DNA of 64,000 bases from NCBI RefSeq assembly GCF_030445035.2, contig NC_080678.1, positions 114,368,599-114,432,598 on the forward strand. The letters run 5' to 3'. The number at the start of each line of letters is the position of its first letter. Position 1 is the first letter of the stretch. This stretch comes from Dasypus novemcinctus. Its lineage: Eukaryota > Chordata > Mammalia > Cingulata > Dasypodidae. Below are positions 1 to 12,310 of this stretch, in pieces. The position numbers and the translations under genes were made by a program. The notes under the pieces were generated by a model that had not been told where the DNA came from, did no database searches, and worked only from the letters and a program-made list of their open reading frames with translations.

Positions 1-2234
1 AATCTCTGGGGGACAGGCTCATTCCTCTTAGTACAGTGAAATGGCAGCAATATTCTCTCTAATCTTTGGCATATAGGCCCAACCCCCTCAGAGAAATGGA
101 GTGTTGACCTCACTCTCCCCAAACATTGGGAAATATGCTCCACCCTCTGTAGCCTGGGGAGACCAAACTCTCCCTTAACAATGTGCTGGAACATCCGTCC
201 TCTTCAAAGGCTGGGACAAACTCACCTTCTCTGTACACATGGGTGGGGTCTCTCTCTTGGCCCAAGGGAATATCTTAATTCCAGGCTTCAGCTTCCATGG
301 TTTTCCTTTTGATGCTGTTTCTCCCTCAGTCTCTCCCTCCCCTGACTTTTAGTCCAGGCTGACAGTGGTTTTGTTCATACAGTTCTCACAGAAAGCTTGT
401 TGGTTTAGATGAACCTCACAGGGGTCCAGACATCAGACAGTAGGACTTTCCACCACAGGTCCTTCCTGGATAACTGCGTTTCCAATCTTAACTTACAAGC
501 TCCACGTTTAGTTAAATCCTCACATGGGGCACTATCATCTGGGGGCTTGTTTTCCAGAAGCTTAGAATTTCCCAAATCAGTCTTTGGTTTCTTTGTGCCC
601 AGCAATTTAGTTCTCAGTTTATCTCTTTCCTCTTACATTTTTCTGTAAGCTGCAAGAAAAGCCAGGGTGCATTTTCCACATTTACTTTGAAACCTCCTCA
701 GCTAAATGTCCAAGATTGTCATTTTCAAATTCTGCCTTCCATCTAACTTCAGGAGTCAATTTTGCCAAGTTCCCTGCAACATTAAAACAAAGATCACCTT
801 TCCTCCAGGTTCAAATAATAGTTTCATCATTTCCTTCTAAGGCCTTATCAGCACTATATTTACCATCTGTATTTCTACCAACAGTCTCTTCAAAGCAGTC
901 TAGACCTTTTCTATCAACTGTCTCACAGTTCCTGACAGCTGAACTCCAAGAGATGGTTTTAGAAAATAAAACTGTTCCAGCATTTTTGGGAATTGCAAAC
1001 AGCGTGACTCACTCTCCTGGTACCAGTTTCTGTTTTAGTTTGCCAAAGGGCTAAACCTTCCAATTCTACCACCTGAATCCCAAAAAGCCATGTCTTTTCC
1101 ATGTGCAAAATAAAATATTTCAAAAGCCTTAAATCATTCCAGTTCCAGGGCTGTGAAAAGTCAAAACCGAGGCACCACCAGAGATGCTTTTTCACCAAAA
1201 TCAGCTGCCACGTGTTGAAGCAAGATGGCTGCCAATCTCTGATAAGATTCCAGCCTTCCCCTCTGGGTTCACCATCTCTTGAGCTGCTCTGTGGGCTCAG
1301 CCTCTTGAGGCTTCATGCTTAAGCGATCCTCTAGCCCTCTCTCTTACATGACAGGATCAAACATGGTGACTTCCTTTTCCTGTGCCTGTCTGTGTCCCTC
1401 TCTCTCTCTGTGTATCTGTTTATATCAGCCCCAGGAAGAAAGTGAAGAATCAAACTGAGTCACAGCTCACTGAGGTAGTCTAATGAAAAGCCCTAAATCC
1501 ACCTTATCAAGTAATCTGATCAAAGGTCCCTCAACTAAATTTATTGCAATCAGAGAGTAGAGTATCATATCCAGAGGAGTAGATTAGTTTACAAACTAAT
1601 GATCATTCTCTTTTTGGGATTCATAAAATAATCTCAACCTACCACATTCTACCCTCTGAATCCCAAAAAGATATGTCTTTCCATATGCAAAATACGTTCA
1701 TTACATCACAATATTTCAAAAGCCTTATATTATTTCAGTAGTAATGCTTTTAAAAAATCTCATAGAAATCGGTTATAGGCTTGCAGTTTGTCCTGGGGCA
1801 ACATTCCCCTCTGGCTGTAGACCTGTGAAACTTACAAATTATCTGCTTCCAATATCAAAAGGAGGGACGTACATAGGATAAACATTTGTATTTTTGCTTT
1901 TTGAGATTCACAAAATTCACACTGTCACAGGACTTATCTCTAATCTTCACAGTGAGAACCTGGTTGGCTCCTAGGGGTAAAACTCCTGAAAGTGTGGGCC
2001 CCTCCCCCAAGGCTGGGTCTCCAGGAGTTTTTATCTCCCAATCTAGTCCACACTCAGCCTCCAGCAATTAGCCTTTCACTCTGCAAGAAGTCCTATCCAA
2101 TACTTGCTCTAATCCTGTGAATATCTATAGTGGCAAGTCTTTTTAGTTTCCATGATGATGGTTTGCCTGTGACCTCAGTTGTCAGATGGATCTGGGAAGA
2201 GTTGTTGATTTTCAGTTTGTTTCTTTTCTTTTTT
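1..2234. other. Unassigned repeat-like DNA, no gene recognised
   Basis: I see no coding gene here. The text has the look of old interspersed-repeat DNA. A block at about 1065-1143 recurs in diverged form at about 1647-1741 (shared words such as CTGAATCCCAAAAAG and ATTTCAAAAGCCTTA), so one repeat family is represented twice in the same orientation. Open frames of 60-112 codons occur on both strands but show no recognisable domain. I could not name the family with confidence; an L1 3'UTR or an ERVL-MaLR internal region are the candidates I considered. Confidence 0.4.
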
Positions 2235-3355
2235 TAAATTAATAAACTATTTTTAGAGAAGTTTTAGATTACATAGAAGTGAATAGAAAGTGTAGGGAAT
2301 TGCCATATAACCCACCCTTCCCCTCCCATATTTTCCCCTGTTAGTAATATCTTACATTAGTGTGGTACATTTGTACAACTGATGAACCAATACTGAAGCT
2401 TTGCTACTAGCCAGGGTCTTCAACTTACATGATAGTTTACACTTTTCACTGTGCAGTTTTATAGGTTTTGGCAAAATGTGTAGGGTCTTTATCTGCCATT
2501 GCAATATCATTCAGAACAATTCCACTGCCTCCAAAATGTGCTATATTCCACCTGTTCTTCCTCCCCCTCCCCTCAGCAACTCTGGTAATCATATCTTTAT
2601 ATCAATGTTGTAAGTTCTTTGCTACAATATAATAATTCTACTTTGATTGGGGGTTGTATTCCCCCTTTATATTGTTCATTCCTCAATTTTGAGGCTTTTG
2701 GGATGATGTTGCCACTTGGCTTCATATTGGAAGAGGGCTTAGATCTTATGGGGCAGATGGAAAGAACTGTTTTGCTGGCAGTTGTATATACTCTTCAGTT
2801 TTGGGGGATGGGAGTTGTCCATCCTCAGCATTTTGATAGTTGTCCTGGGCAAATCTAATGGACTGGAGAGTGGGTAACTCTGCTGAGTATCAGGGTTCAG
2901 CTGGCATATAAACAGACTAAAGCCTTAGGTCTCTGGAACTTGTATTTAATGGGTATAATGCTAATTATTAGGTTCAAATGAAAGGGATAGAAACCTTAAG
3001 TCTCTGAAACTTATATTTAAGGGGTGTAATGCTACTTATAGGTTCAAATAAAAGGGATAGAAGAATTGCCAGTAGGGAAATTATGAATGAGTCTAATTCC
3101 TTATATTGGGGAAACAGAATATTGTATCTTACAGAATAAGGTCCGCTGCTGGAATGCTGATTTCGTGAGTATGTGCCTTGCCTGTAGTGACTGGATGTTA
3201 CTAGAACCCTTGGGAGCACCCCTGTTTGAGGCTTTGTTTACTGTGTCAGTTAGTGAGATCTGCCTGAGACATGCATAAGCATGTCTGAAATGAACTCCTG
3301 GCTCACTTTTAGGTCTCTTAGCCATAAGAACTCTTTTGTATTTAATGTTTTCCCC
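2235..3355 (-). mobile_element. Old L1 3'UTR fragment, minus strand
   Basis: The stretch matches, by reading, the same text at 45530-46030 on this strand and the reverse complement of 28700-29160 (words such as TTGTCCTGG, AACTGGAGAGT and the conserved run around TCTCTTAGCCATA). Those copies sit next to L1 ORF2 remains, so this is L1 3'UTR on the minus strand. It contains a diverged tandem duplication of about 68 bp at 2922-3060. It ends abruptly at 3356 where an ERVL-type LTR begins. Confidence 0.6.
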
Positions 3356-3787
3356 TGTATTAGGGGTCTCTAGGGAAATAGAACCTATGGGAGATATCTG
3401 TAAATAGTATGAGATTTTATAAAACGGTCTCATGCAACCGTGGGGATGCACAAGTCCAAATTCTGCAGGACAGGTGCAAACCCAGGGCTCAGATAAGAGT
3501 CCTCCTTGAATTCCTCAGGAGATACTGGCTGCCTGCAGTAAAGATTGGGATTCTCACTGTGAATGCTGGAATCCCTTCTCCTTTTAAGGCCTTCAGCTAA
3601 TTGGATTACATGTCACTCATTGCTGATAGCAGTCTCTGCAGTTGATTGTAGAAGTAACCAGCCATCTATGCAATCAACTCACTGATAATTAAAGTCAATG
3701 TCATTGTATTACAATTATCCCAGTACTTGGTTGACCAAATAACTGATACCATTACCTGGATGAGTTGACACCATAGCCTAACCATCA
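3356..3787 (-). repeat. MLT2-like LTR of an ERVL provirus (3' LTR)
   Basis: On the plus strand the block opens with TGTATTAGGGGTCTCTAGGG and closes with CACCATAGCCTAACCATCA, the reversed termini of MLT2/ERVL LTRs as I know them (…GTTTCCCTAGAGAACCCTAATACA at the 3' end). It lies directly downstream, in element sense, of ERVL pol remains at 3788-7380, so it should be the 3' LTR. A purine-rich stretch (about 3788-3806 read on the minus strand) precedes it, as expected for a polypurine tract. The family name is from memory; the LTR identity itself is well supported by termini and neighbour. Confidence 0.75.
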
Positions 3788-5674
3788 AAGTCTACCCCTT
3801 GTCAACCTGGCAGCTTTATTATCACCTTAAATCATACTTGGTCTGTAAATAAAAACAACAGATTCATACATATATATGTATATTTCTGCCTAACACTATT
3901 CAACTGTACTACATACAATCAGAAACACGCTAATTCCCTCCACAATAGGGTGCAAGTACTTGGGTAGTATTCACTGTTAAACTTCACATCCTTAAATAGT
4001 GTGACATAAAGCTGTACACCTTATTTCATATAATAAGGGGAAAGGCTAGGGAAGAAAACAAAGATTAATTTTATGTATATATACAAACATACTCATAACA
4101 AAACAAGGAAGGAAGATTCATGATTACAGTTCTTATTTCTGTAACTGGTCATGTGATTGAAGTTCATATTTATCACTATTTTCTTCCACTATCCATTCCA
4201 TGTTCTCTTTACCATTAACCAGCTCCTCAGCTGGCTGTGGTTCTTTACCTGGTGGGATGACCCAAACTTTCATTCCTGAAGATTCTGGGCCTTTTTTAGT
4301 CCTGCCTGGATTGGGTTGGTGCAGTTTTCCATTGTATTTAATCACAGGTCATGGTAGTATTAGGAGCCACCCTAGGGGATCTCCTGTATTCCTATTTCCC
4401 CTTGATAGCAGGATCAATTACCCCAGGAAATAGTAATTTCCTTCTTTGCCTGTTAGTAAAGAGGCATGAGGAACCCAAAGTGGCCAGGTGGCAGTCTTAA
4501 CTTCCAGGTCAGTGGAATCATTGTGTTCCCTGATGGAAGCACTCCTCCTTTTGGCAATACGACCCACAGACAAGCAGAGTTTCAGGTTGCGAAAAAGGAG
4601 GCAAAATTTTTTCCTAGTGGATCACTCAGGGTAATAGCTAGTGGTGTCACTCCCATTTCCATCCTTGATTCCTGGACCTGTGAATCCTGGCTATGGGAGA
4701 AATAGTACCTTAGAGTGAGTTAGAGCATACACAGCCTCCTGGAGAAACTTGCCCCAGCTGTGTGAAGTATTGCCACCTAGTTGGTGCCAGAACACCGTTC
4801 TAACAATCCAGCTTCTTCAGGATGGTCATGAACATGGTAGGGCCAGTGAATTCCATGAGTGTATGCCCATTCCTGCACATCACTTGCTGTAAGGTTAATT
4901 CCTTGATCAGAAGCAATGCTATGTGGAATGCAGTGGCAGTGGAAAAAATATTTGATAAGTCCACAGATGGTAGTTTTAGAAGAACCATTGCCTGCAGGGA
5001 AGGCAAACCCATATCCATGGTGTATGTCTATTCCAGTTAGAACAAATTGCTGCTCATTCCATGATGGAAGTTATCCAGTGTAATCAACCTGCCACTAGGT
5101 AGCAGGCTGATCACCTTGGGGAATGGTGCCATATTGGGGACTGATTGTGGGTCTCTGCTGCTGGCAGATTGGGCATTCAGCAGTGGCTGTAGCCAAGTTG
5201 GTCCTGATGAGGGTGGGTAAGTCTATATTGCTGATCCCTTGCATAATCTCCATCCCTACCACCATGGCTACTTTGTTCATGAGCCCATTGGGCAATGACA
5301 AGAGTGGCTGGGGAAAGAATCTGAATGCTAGCCACAGAGTGGGTCATCTTATCCACTTGATTATTAAAGTCTTCCTCAGCTGAAGTCTCCCTTATGTGAG
5401 CATTTAGGTGGGACACAAATATTTTCAAGTTTTTTTGGCACACTCAGAAAGTTCTGTTCACATATTCTTCATTACCAATTTTTGAATCATGTTCTTCCAA
5501 GTCCCTGACCATCCACCTAAACCTTTGGCAACAACCCATGAGTCGTATATATACCACTTCCACTTTATGATGGAATGCTGCTATGCATGCCAAATTTTAT
5601 GGTTTGGTGGGTGAGACAATACCCAGCTCATGATAGGCAACTCGGGTCTCATGGTTACTTGGTGGCCTGTAACC

Positions 5675-5772
5675 AAGCATTTGTCAGATAGATAGCTGCA
5701 TTCCAGGTACCAGCAGATGTGCTGATTTGCTCAAACAATGGTACCACATCTGGAACAGCAACTGTAATTGGC
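5675..5772 (-). repeat. Ectopic second copy of an ERVL RT segment
   Basis: This 98-bp stretch is nearly identical (I count about two mismatches) to 6577-6674, in the same orientation and about 900 bp away. At 6577-6674 the segment sits in its expected RT context, followed in element sense by the codons for NAFFSI. Here it interrupts the RNase H/integrase part of pol, so this copy is the displaced one. The near-identity contrasts with the heavy decay of the rest of the element. Confidence 0.75.
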
Positions 5773-6576
5773 CTGTAACTTAGTTCAGTGTCAACTAAGG
5801 CCCAGTAGCTGGCCAAAAGCTGTTCTCAAAAAGAGAATAAATATCTACATAGGATGGTAGGGCTTTGCTCCAAAATCCTAAGGGTCTGCATTGGGATTCT
5901 CATGTAGGGGCCTGCTGAAGGCTCCAGATGGCATCTCTATTTGCCACTGACACTTCCATCCCATTGGATCTGCTGGATCATATGGCCCAAGTGGTAGTGC
6001 GGCTTGTACAACAGCCTGGACCTGTCACAGAGCCTCCTTTTATTCAAGTCCCCACTCAAAACTAGCGGCTTTTCTGGTCAATTGGTAAATGGGCTAAGTA
6101 GCACACCCAAATGAGGAATGTGTTATCTCCAAAATCTGAAGAGGCCACTTAAGAATTGTGCCTCTTTTTTTTGGTCATAGGAGGGGCCAGAAGCAAGAGC
6201 TTATCCTTTACTGTGGAAGGGATATCTTGACATGCCCCAAATCACTAGACACCTAGAAATTTCACTGCGGTGGAAGGACCCTGTATTTTTGTTGGATTTA
6301 TCTCCTATCCTTTCTCACACAAATGCATTACCAGTGAGTCTAAAGTCATTGCTACTTCTTGCTCACTAGGTCCTATCAACATGATATCATCAATATAATG
6401 GGCCAGTATGATATCTTCTGGGAGGGAGAGTTGATCAAGGTCCCTGCAGACAATATTATGACTTAGGACTGGAAAGTTGATACACCCTTGAGATAGGACA
6501 GTGACAATTTATTGCTGACATTGCCAGCTGGAAAGCAAACTGTTCTGGTGGTCCTTACTAATGGCAATTGAGAAAA

Positions 6577-6674
6577 AAGCATTTGTTAGATAGATAGCTG
6601 CATTCCAGGTACCAGCAGATGTGCTGATTTGCTCAAACAATGGTACCACATCTGGAACAGCAGCTGTAATTGGC
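6577..6674 (-). repeat. Native copy of the duplicated ERVL RT segment
   Basis: The source position of the 98-bp duplication. The minus-strand reading frame continues into the RT motif region at both ends, which is what identifies it as the original location. Confidence 0.7.
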
Positions 6675-7469
6675 ATAATCCACTGTCATCCTCCAAGATC
6701 CATCTGTTTTCTGCACAGGTCAGATAGGAGAGCTGAGTGGAGATGTGGTGGGAATCACCACCCCTGTGTCCTTCACATCCTTAGTGGTGGCACTGATCTT
6801 TGCAATCTCTCCAGGAATCTACTATTTTGCTAGGTAGAGGTAGTTCCTGTGGCTTCTTTTTGGCCTTTCCAATTATAATAACCCTCACTCCACAAGTCAG
6901 GGATCCAATGTGGGGATTTTGCCAGTAGCTGAGTGTATCTGTTCCAATTACATATTCTAGAACTAAAAATAGCTACAGAATGGGTCCAAGGACCCACTGG
7001 ATTCACTGTGAGACATATCTGAGCTAAAACCCCATTGATCACCTGATCTCCATAAACCCCTACAGACTTGTGTACCACAGTGACATTTTGGGTTTTCTGG
7101 AATTAATGTCACTTTTAAGCCCGTATCTAGTAATCCCCCAAATACCTGATCATTTCCTTTTCCCCAGTGCATGGTTATCCTATTTAAAGGCCGTAAGTCT
7201 CTTTGGGGGAAAGGTGGGAGGAAGAATAACAGGATAAATTTTTGGCAGTTTAACAGGGTCCCTCCCCAGGAGTACCTGGCATTCCATTCATTCATGGTGC
7301 TCTGGTCCGTATCCTGTCTCAAGTCTGGCAATTGATTAAGGGGCTGTGATTCTCTGTGTCTGCAGTTCAGTTTAGGGTTTTATTTACTTGATCTAGAACT
7401 CTTCCACTTATACAGATCAAGTCGTAATTTTGTAGACTGCCTATCTATTTCACTTCTAGGTACTCCAGT

Positions 7470-7600
7470 ACTTCATTCCTTTTTACAGCTTTATAATATT
7501 CCATCATATGTATATCACTCATTTTATTTATCCATTCATTAGTTGATGGGCACTTGGGTTGCTTTTATTTTTTGGCAATTGTGAATATATATTTTAGCAC
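7470..7600 (-). mobile_element. L1 fragment, end of ORF2, minus strand
   Basis: The text ATATTCCATCATATGTATAT...ATTTATCCATTCATTAG followed by TTTTGGCAATTGTGAATA is the reversed C-terminal coding part of L1 ORF2, as also seen at 54990-55090. The fragment is short and diverged. Confidence 0.7.
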
Positions 7601-7884
7601 AGTAATATTTTTAAAAAAGAAGCCAGATACATAAGAGTAAAAATAGAGGATCCCGTTTATATAAAGTTCCACAATATGCAAAATTAAACTGTGGTTCAAG
7701 AAGTCGAAATAGTGGTTATCCTGGGAAAAAGGGAAATGATTGAAAGGGCATTCATAAAAAGGCACTCCAGCATTCTGGTAATGTTCTGCTTCTTGTTCTG
7801 GGTGCTGGTTACACAAAGTACAGTCACTTTGTGAAAAGTCATTGAGCTTATATTTATGAGCACTTTATATATATATATATGTAT
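7601..7884 (+). mobile_element. Probable L1 3'-end fragment, plus strand
   Basis: Words such as GGGTGCTGGTTACACA and a run near 7830-7860 resemble the 3' region of ancient L1M/L1ME elements in the plus orientation. A (TA)n run follows at about 7868-7888. The assignment is weak because the fragment is short. Confidence 0.35.
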
Positions 7885-8266
7885 ATAATCTTGATTTTCT
7901 CCTCTGCTTACTCAGTACTAGCATATAGAAACAATACTGATTTTTGCATGTTGATCTTGTACTCCACCAATTTGTTTATTAGCTCCAGTAGCTTTTATTG
8001 TAGTTTTTTAGGACTTTCTGTATATAGGATCATGTCCTGTGGAAATAGTGAAAGTTGTGCTTCTTCCTATCTAATTTGTATGCTTTTTATTTTTTTCTTA
8101 CCTAACTTCTCTGACTAGAACCTCCAGTAAAATGTTAAATGACAGTGGTGACAGTGCACATCCTGTTCCCAATCTCAGCAGGAAAGCTTTCAGTCTTTCA
8201 CCATTGATTGTTTTGTTAGCTGTGGATTTTTCATGTATTCCCTTTATCATGTTGAAGAAGGTTCCT

Positions 8267-8727
8267 CTCTTTTTTTAAAAATATTTATTTCTCCCTGCCC
8301 CCCCCCGCTCCCCGACATTCCCTGCTTTCTGTGTCCATTTGCTGTGTATTCTTCTGTGTCTGCTTGTATTCTCATTAGGCAGCTCCAGGAACTGATCCTG
8401 GGACCTTCTGGAGTGGGAGAGAGGTGATTACTCTCTTGTGCCACCTCAGCTCCCTGTTCTGCTACATCTTATTTCTTTTCTCTGTGTCTCTTATTGTGTA
8501 TCTTGCTGTGTAAGCTCTCAGTGTCAGCTGGCAATCCTCTGTGGGGTGCCATTCCCATGCAGGGTGGCACTCCTGTGTGGGGTGGCATTCCAGCATAGGC
8601 TGGCACTCTATGTGAGCCAGCTTGCCACATGGGTCAGCTTGCCCTCACTAGGAGGCCCTGGCATCGAACTCTGGACCTTCTATATGGTAGGTGAGAGCCT
8701 AGTTGGTTGAGCTGCATCTGTTTCCCA
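8267..8727 (-). mobile_element. DAS-type tRNA-derived SINE variant, minus strand
   Basis: An L1 frame is interrupted between two copies of GTTCCT (8261-8266 and 8732-8737), with a T-rich start (the reversed A tail). The reversed head contains an RNA polymerase III B-box-like stretch in GCATCGAACTCTGGACC. The body differs from the typical copies at 10432 and 16148, so it is an older or different subfamily. Confidence 0.65.
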
Positions 8728-9714
8728 GAATGTTCCTTTTATTCATACTTTTCTGTTTTTTTTTTTTTTAATCAAGAAAGAATGCTGGGTTTTGTTAAAT
8801 GCCTTTTCTGCATCAATTGAGAGGATCATGTGATTTTTCCTTTTGTTTTGTTAATATAGTGTATTACATTAATTGGTTTTCTTATGTGGAATCACCATTG
8901 CATACCTGGGATAAAACCCACTTGATCATGGTATATTATTATTTTCATGTACTGTTGGATTCTGTGTTTGGGTATGTTGAAGATTTTTCATCTATATTCA
9001 TGTGAGAAATTGCTCTGAATTTTCTTTTCTTGTTGTATGGAATGAGTTAGGTAGTGTTCCCTCCTCTTCAATTTATTGGAATAGTTTGAACAGAATTTGT
9101 ATTAATTCTTCTTGGAATGATTGGTAGAATTCCCCTGTGAATCCATCTGGTCCTGGGTTTTCTTTGTTGGGTGGTTTTTGATTACTGATTCAATCTCTTT
9201 ACTTGTAATTTGGTCTGTATAGGTCATCTATTTCTTCTAGAGTCAGTGTAGTTTGTTTGTGTGTTTCCAGGAATTTTTCCATTTCATCAAAGTTGCCTAA
9301 TTTGTTGTCATACAGTTGTTCAGTTGTTCATAGTATTTCTTAAGTTACTTTTTATTCTGTGGGGCCAGTAGTTATGTCCCTTTCTCATTTTTTATTTCAT
9401 TTATTTATAACTTATCTCTTTTTTTGTCAGTTTAGCATAGGACTTGTCAATTTTATTGCTCTTCTCCAAGAACCAACTTTTGGTTTTGTTGATTCTCTCT
9501 TGTTTTTTTTTATTCTCAATTTCTTGTATTCTTCTCTAATATTTGTTATTTATTTTCTTCTACTTGTTTTGGAATTAGTTTGCTGGGTTTTTTTCCTAGT
9601 TCCTTGAGGTATGTATTTAGTTCTTTGATTTTAGCTCTCTCTTCTTTTTTATTATAAGTGTTTAGGGCTATAAATTTTCCTCTTAGCACTGCCTTCACTG
9701 TATCTCCTAAGTTT

Positions 9715-10260
9715 TTTTAATATATATATTTTTAAATTTATTTTTAAAAGATAATAAATCACACAAAATGTTACATTAAAAAATATAGGAGATTCCCATA
9801 TACCCCACTCCCCACACCCCCCACTTTCCCCACATCAACAACTTCTTTCATTAGTGTTATACATTCATTGCATTTGATAAATGCATTTTGGAGCACTGCT
9901 ACAGAGTATGGATTATAGTTTACATTGTAGTTTACACTCTCTCCCAGTGAATTCAGTGGGTTATGGCAGAGCATATAATGTCCTGCATCTGTTTCTGCAG
10001 TATCATTCAGGACAGCTCCAAGTCCCAAAAATGTGCCCATATTACACCTCTTTTTCCCCCTCCCTGCCTTCAGCAACTCCAGACATTGATTGTCTCCACA
10101 TCAATGATATAATTTCTTCCATTGCTAGAGTCACAATAATTCTATAGAAGAATACCAGTAAGTCCCCTCAGATCTATATTTTATTCCCCAATCCAGAAGA
10201 CTCTGGGATGGTGATACCCACTCTACTTCTTAATTGAGAGGGGGCTTCTCTAGACACATT
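9715..10260 (-). mobile_element. L1 3'UTR fragment, minus strand, nested
   Basis: Similar to 32930-33330 and, more weakly, to 2235-2700: all three share ACACAAAATGTTACA, GAGATTCCCATATACC and CAGCAACTCCAGAC-like words. In its genomic place it separates two ORF2 parts of the older L1 at 7885-13810, so it is a later insertion or a rearranged piece. Confidence 0.55.
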
Positions 10261-10431
10261 GATCTCTCTTGCAATTTCTTCTTTAACCCACTAATTGTTT
10301 GAATATGTCTTTTGTATTTGTGGATTTTTCAGTTCTCCTCCTGTGATTGACTTCTAGCTTCATTCCATTATGGTCAGAGAAAGTGCTTTGTGTAATTTCA
10401 ATCTTTATAAATTTTTCGAGGCATATTTTAT

Positions 10432-10802
10432 TTTATTTTATTTTTTTTTTAATTTATTTATTTAATTTCCCCCCCTCCCCTGGTTGTCTGTTCTTGGTGT
10501 CTATTTGCTGTGTCTTGTTTCTTTGTCCGCTTCTGTTGTCGTCAGCGGCACGGGAAGTGTGGGCGGCGCCATTCCTGGGCAGGCTGCTCTTTCTTTTCAC
10601 GCTGGGCGGCTTTCCTCACAGGCGCACTCCTTGCTCGTGGGGCTCCCCCACGCGGGGGACACCCTTGCGTGGCAAGGCACTCCTTGCGCGCATCAGCACT
10701 GCGCATGGCCAGCTCCACACGGGTCAAGGAGGCCCGGGGTTTGAACCGCGGACCTCCCATATGGTAGACGGACGCCCTAACCACTGGGCCAAAGTCCGTT
10801 TC
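10432..10802 (-). mobile_element. DAS SINE (tRNA-derived, armadillo type), minus strand
   Basis: A complete SINE on the minus strand: a tRNA-like head with B box (reversed GGTTTGAACC at about 10739-10748) and the leader GGCCCAGTGGTTAGGGCG, a GC-rich body and an A-rich tail (reversed as the T-rich run at 10432-10465). A direct repeat CATATTTTAT flanks it at 10422-10431 and 10803-10812, the target-site duplication of an L1-mediated insertion. It retains many CpG sites, suggesting relatively recent arrival. Confidence 0.85.
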
Positions 10803-12094
10803 CATATTTTATAACCAAACATGTGGTCTCTCTTGGAGAATGATCCATGTGCACTTGAGATATATATATATCTTGCTGTTATGGGTTGCAGTGTCCTATA
10901 TACATGTTAGGTCTAGTTCATTTATCATATTACTCAAGTTCTCGGTTTCCCTGTTGATCCTCTGCCTAGATGTTCTATCTGTTTATGAGAGTAGATATAT
11001 TGATGTCTCCATCTATTATTGTAGAGATGTCTATTTCTCCCTTCAGTTTGCCATATTTGCTTCACGTATTTTGAGGCATGATGGCTAGGTGCCTAGATAT
11101 TTATGATTATTATTTCTTCTTGGTGGATTGCCCCTTTTATTGATACATAATGTCCTTCTTTGTCTCATAAAGTCTGTATTGTCCAGTGGAGGTTTAGCTA
11201 TGTCAATTATTTTTTGGTTACAGTTTTGTATGGAATATTCTTTACAACATTTACTTTCAACTTATTTGTCTTTGGATGTAAGGTGAGTCTCTTTTAATGG
11301 AGGAGTTTAATCCATTAACATTCAATATTATTATTGTAATATTATTACTTTAACAATGTTATCCTTTGGTTTTCATATTTCATCTTTTTGGTCTCTCTTT
11401 TTACCTTTTCAATACCTTTATTGATAATTCTCACTTCTTCACTCTATTCCATGCCTCTCTCCTGTTTTTCCTTTCAGACTGTAGAATTCCTTTTAGTATT
11501 TCTGCAGGGCAGGCCTCTTGTTGATAAATTCTTTCAATTTTTGTTTATCTGTGAATATTTAAAATTCTCCCTCATTTTTGAAGGACACTTTCTTCCATGA
11601 AAGAATTTTTGGTTGGCAGTTTTTCTCTTTCATGATCTCAAATATATCATTTCATTTTCTTCTCACTTCCATGATTTCTGATGAGAAATTGGCACTTAAT
11701 CTTATTGTGGATCCCTTGTATGTGATGAATCACTTTTCCCTTGCTGTTTTTAGAATTTTATCTTTAGCATTGACATTCTGATTAGTATATGTCTCAGGGC
11801 AGGTCTGTTGGGATTTATTCTGTTTGTAGTACATACACTCATAAGCATTGGGAACTTTTCAGCTATTATTTCCTCAAATATTATTTCTGCTCTTTTTCCC
11901 TTTTCTTCTCCTTCAAGGATACCCATTATATGTACATTTGTGCATTTCATGCTGTCATTCAAATCCCTGAGACCCTGTTCAATTTTTTTTCATTTTTTCT
12001 CTATCTGCTCTTCTGAGTTTCAATTTTCCTGTCTTCTAGTTCACTAATTATTTCTTCTGCCTGTTCAAATCTGCTGTTGCATACCTCTGGGTTT

Positions 12095-12310
12095 TTTGTT
12101 TTGTTATTGAGGTACTGGGAACCAGAGATTGAATCCAAGGCCTTGTATGTGGGAAGCCAGCACTCAACCACTAAGCCACATCAGCTTCCCTGAGTTGACT
12201 TTATCATCTGTTTTGCTTGTTTGTTATTTTTTCAGGAGGCATTGGGAACCGAACCCAGGACCTCCCATGTGGGAGGCGGGTGTTCAACTGCTGGAGCCCA
12301 ATCCACTCCC
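12095..12310 (-). mobile_element. Two short tRNA-type SINE fragments, minus strand
   Basis: Two units (about 12105-12190 and 12230-12310) each carry a reversed tRNA-like B box and leader: GAACCAGAGATTGAATCCAAG...GGAAGCCAGCACTCAACCAC in the first, and GGAACCGAACCCAGGACC...GGCGGGTGTTCAACTGC in the second. They interrupt the old L1 ORF1/5'UTR. Confidence 0.6.

Larger units (their letters stand above)
3788..7380 (-). pseudogene. ERVL-type pol (protease, RT, RNase H, integrase), degraded
   Basis: A decayed retroviral pol frame on the minus strand, read from high to low coordinates. Protease comes first, with the motif GGLLDTG encoded at about 7119-7142. Reverse transcriptase follows: NAFFSI near 6560-6590 and the catalytic box YIDD at 6386-6397. 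Integrase comes last: the zinc-finger cysteines and downstream motif CPICQQQRP...YGTIP...GDQPAT lie in 5095-5180, the core is scattered over 4800-5020, and the C-terminal segment KVWVIPPGKEPQPAE lies in 4133-4345. The frame is broken by many stops and shifts, no single frame exceeds about 120 codons, and the element must be inactive. Order and motifs fit class III ERVL (HERV-L relatives), and the adjacent MLT2-like LTR agrees. I do not see env, which ERVL lacks. A 98-bp RT segment is duplicated inside it (separate entry). Confidence 0.8.

Noticed and set aside
10347..10814. 155-codon plus-strand frame and two 85-codon companions
   Set aside because: They are translations of a DAS SINE and flanking L1.
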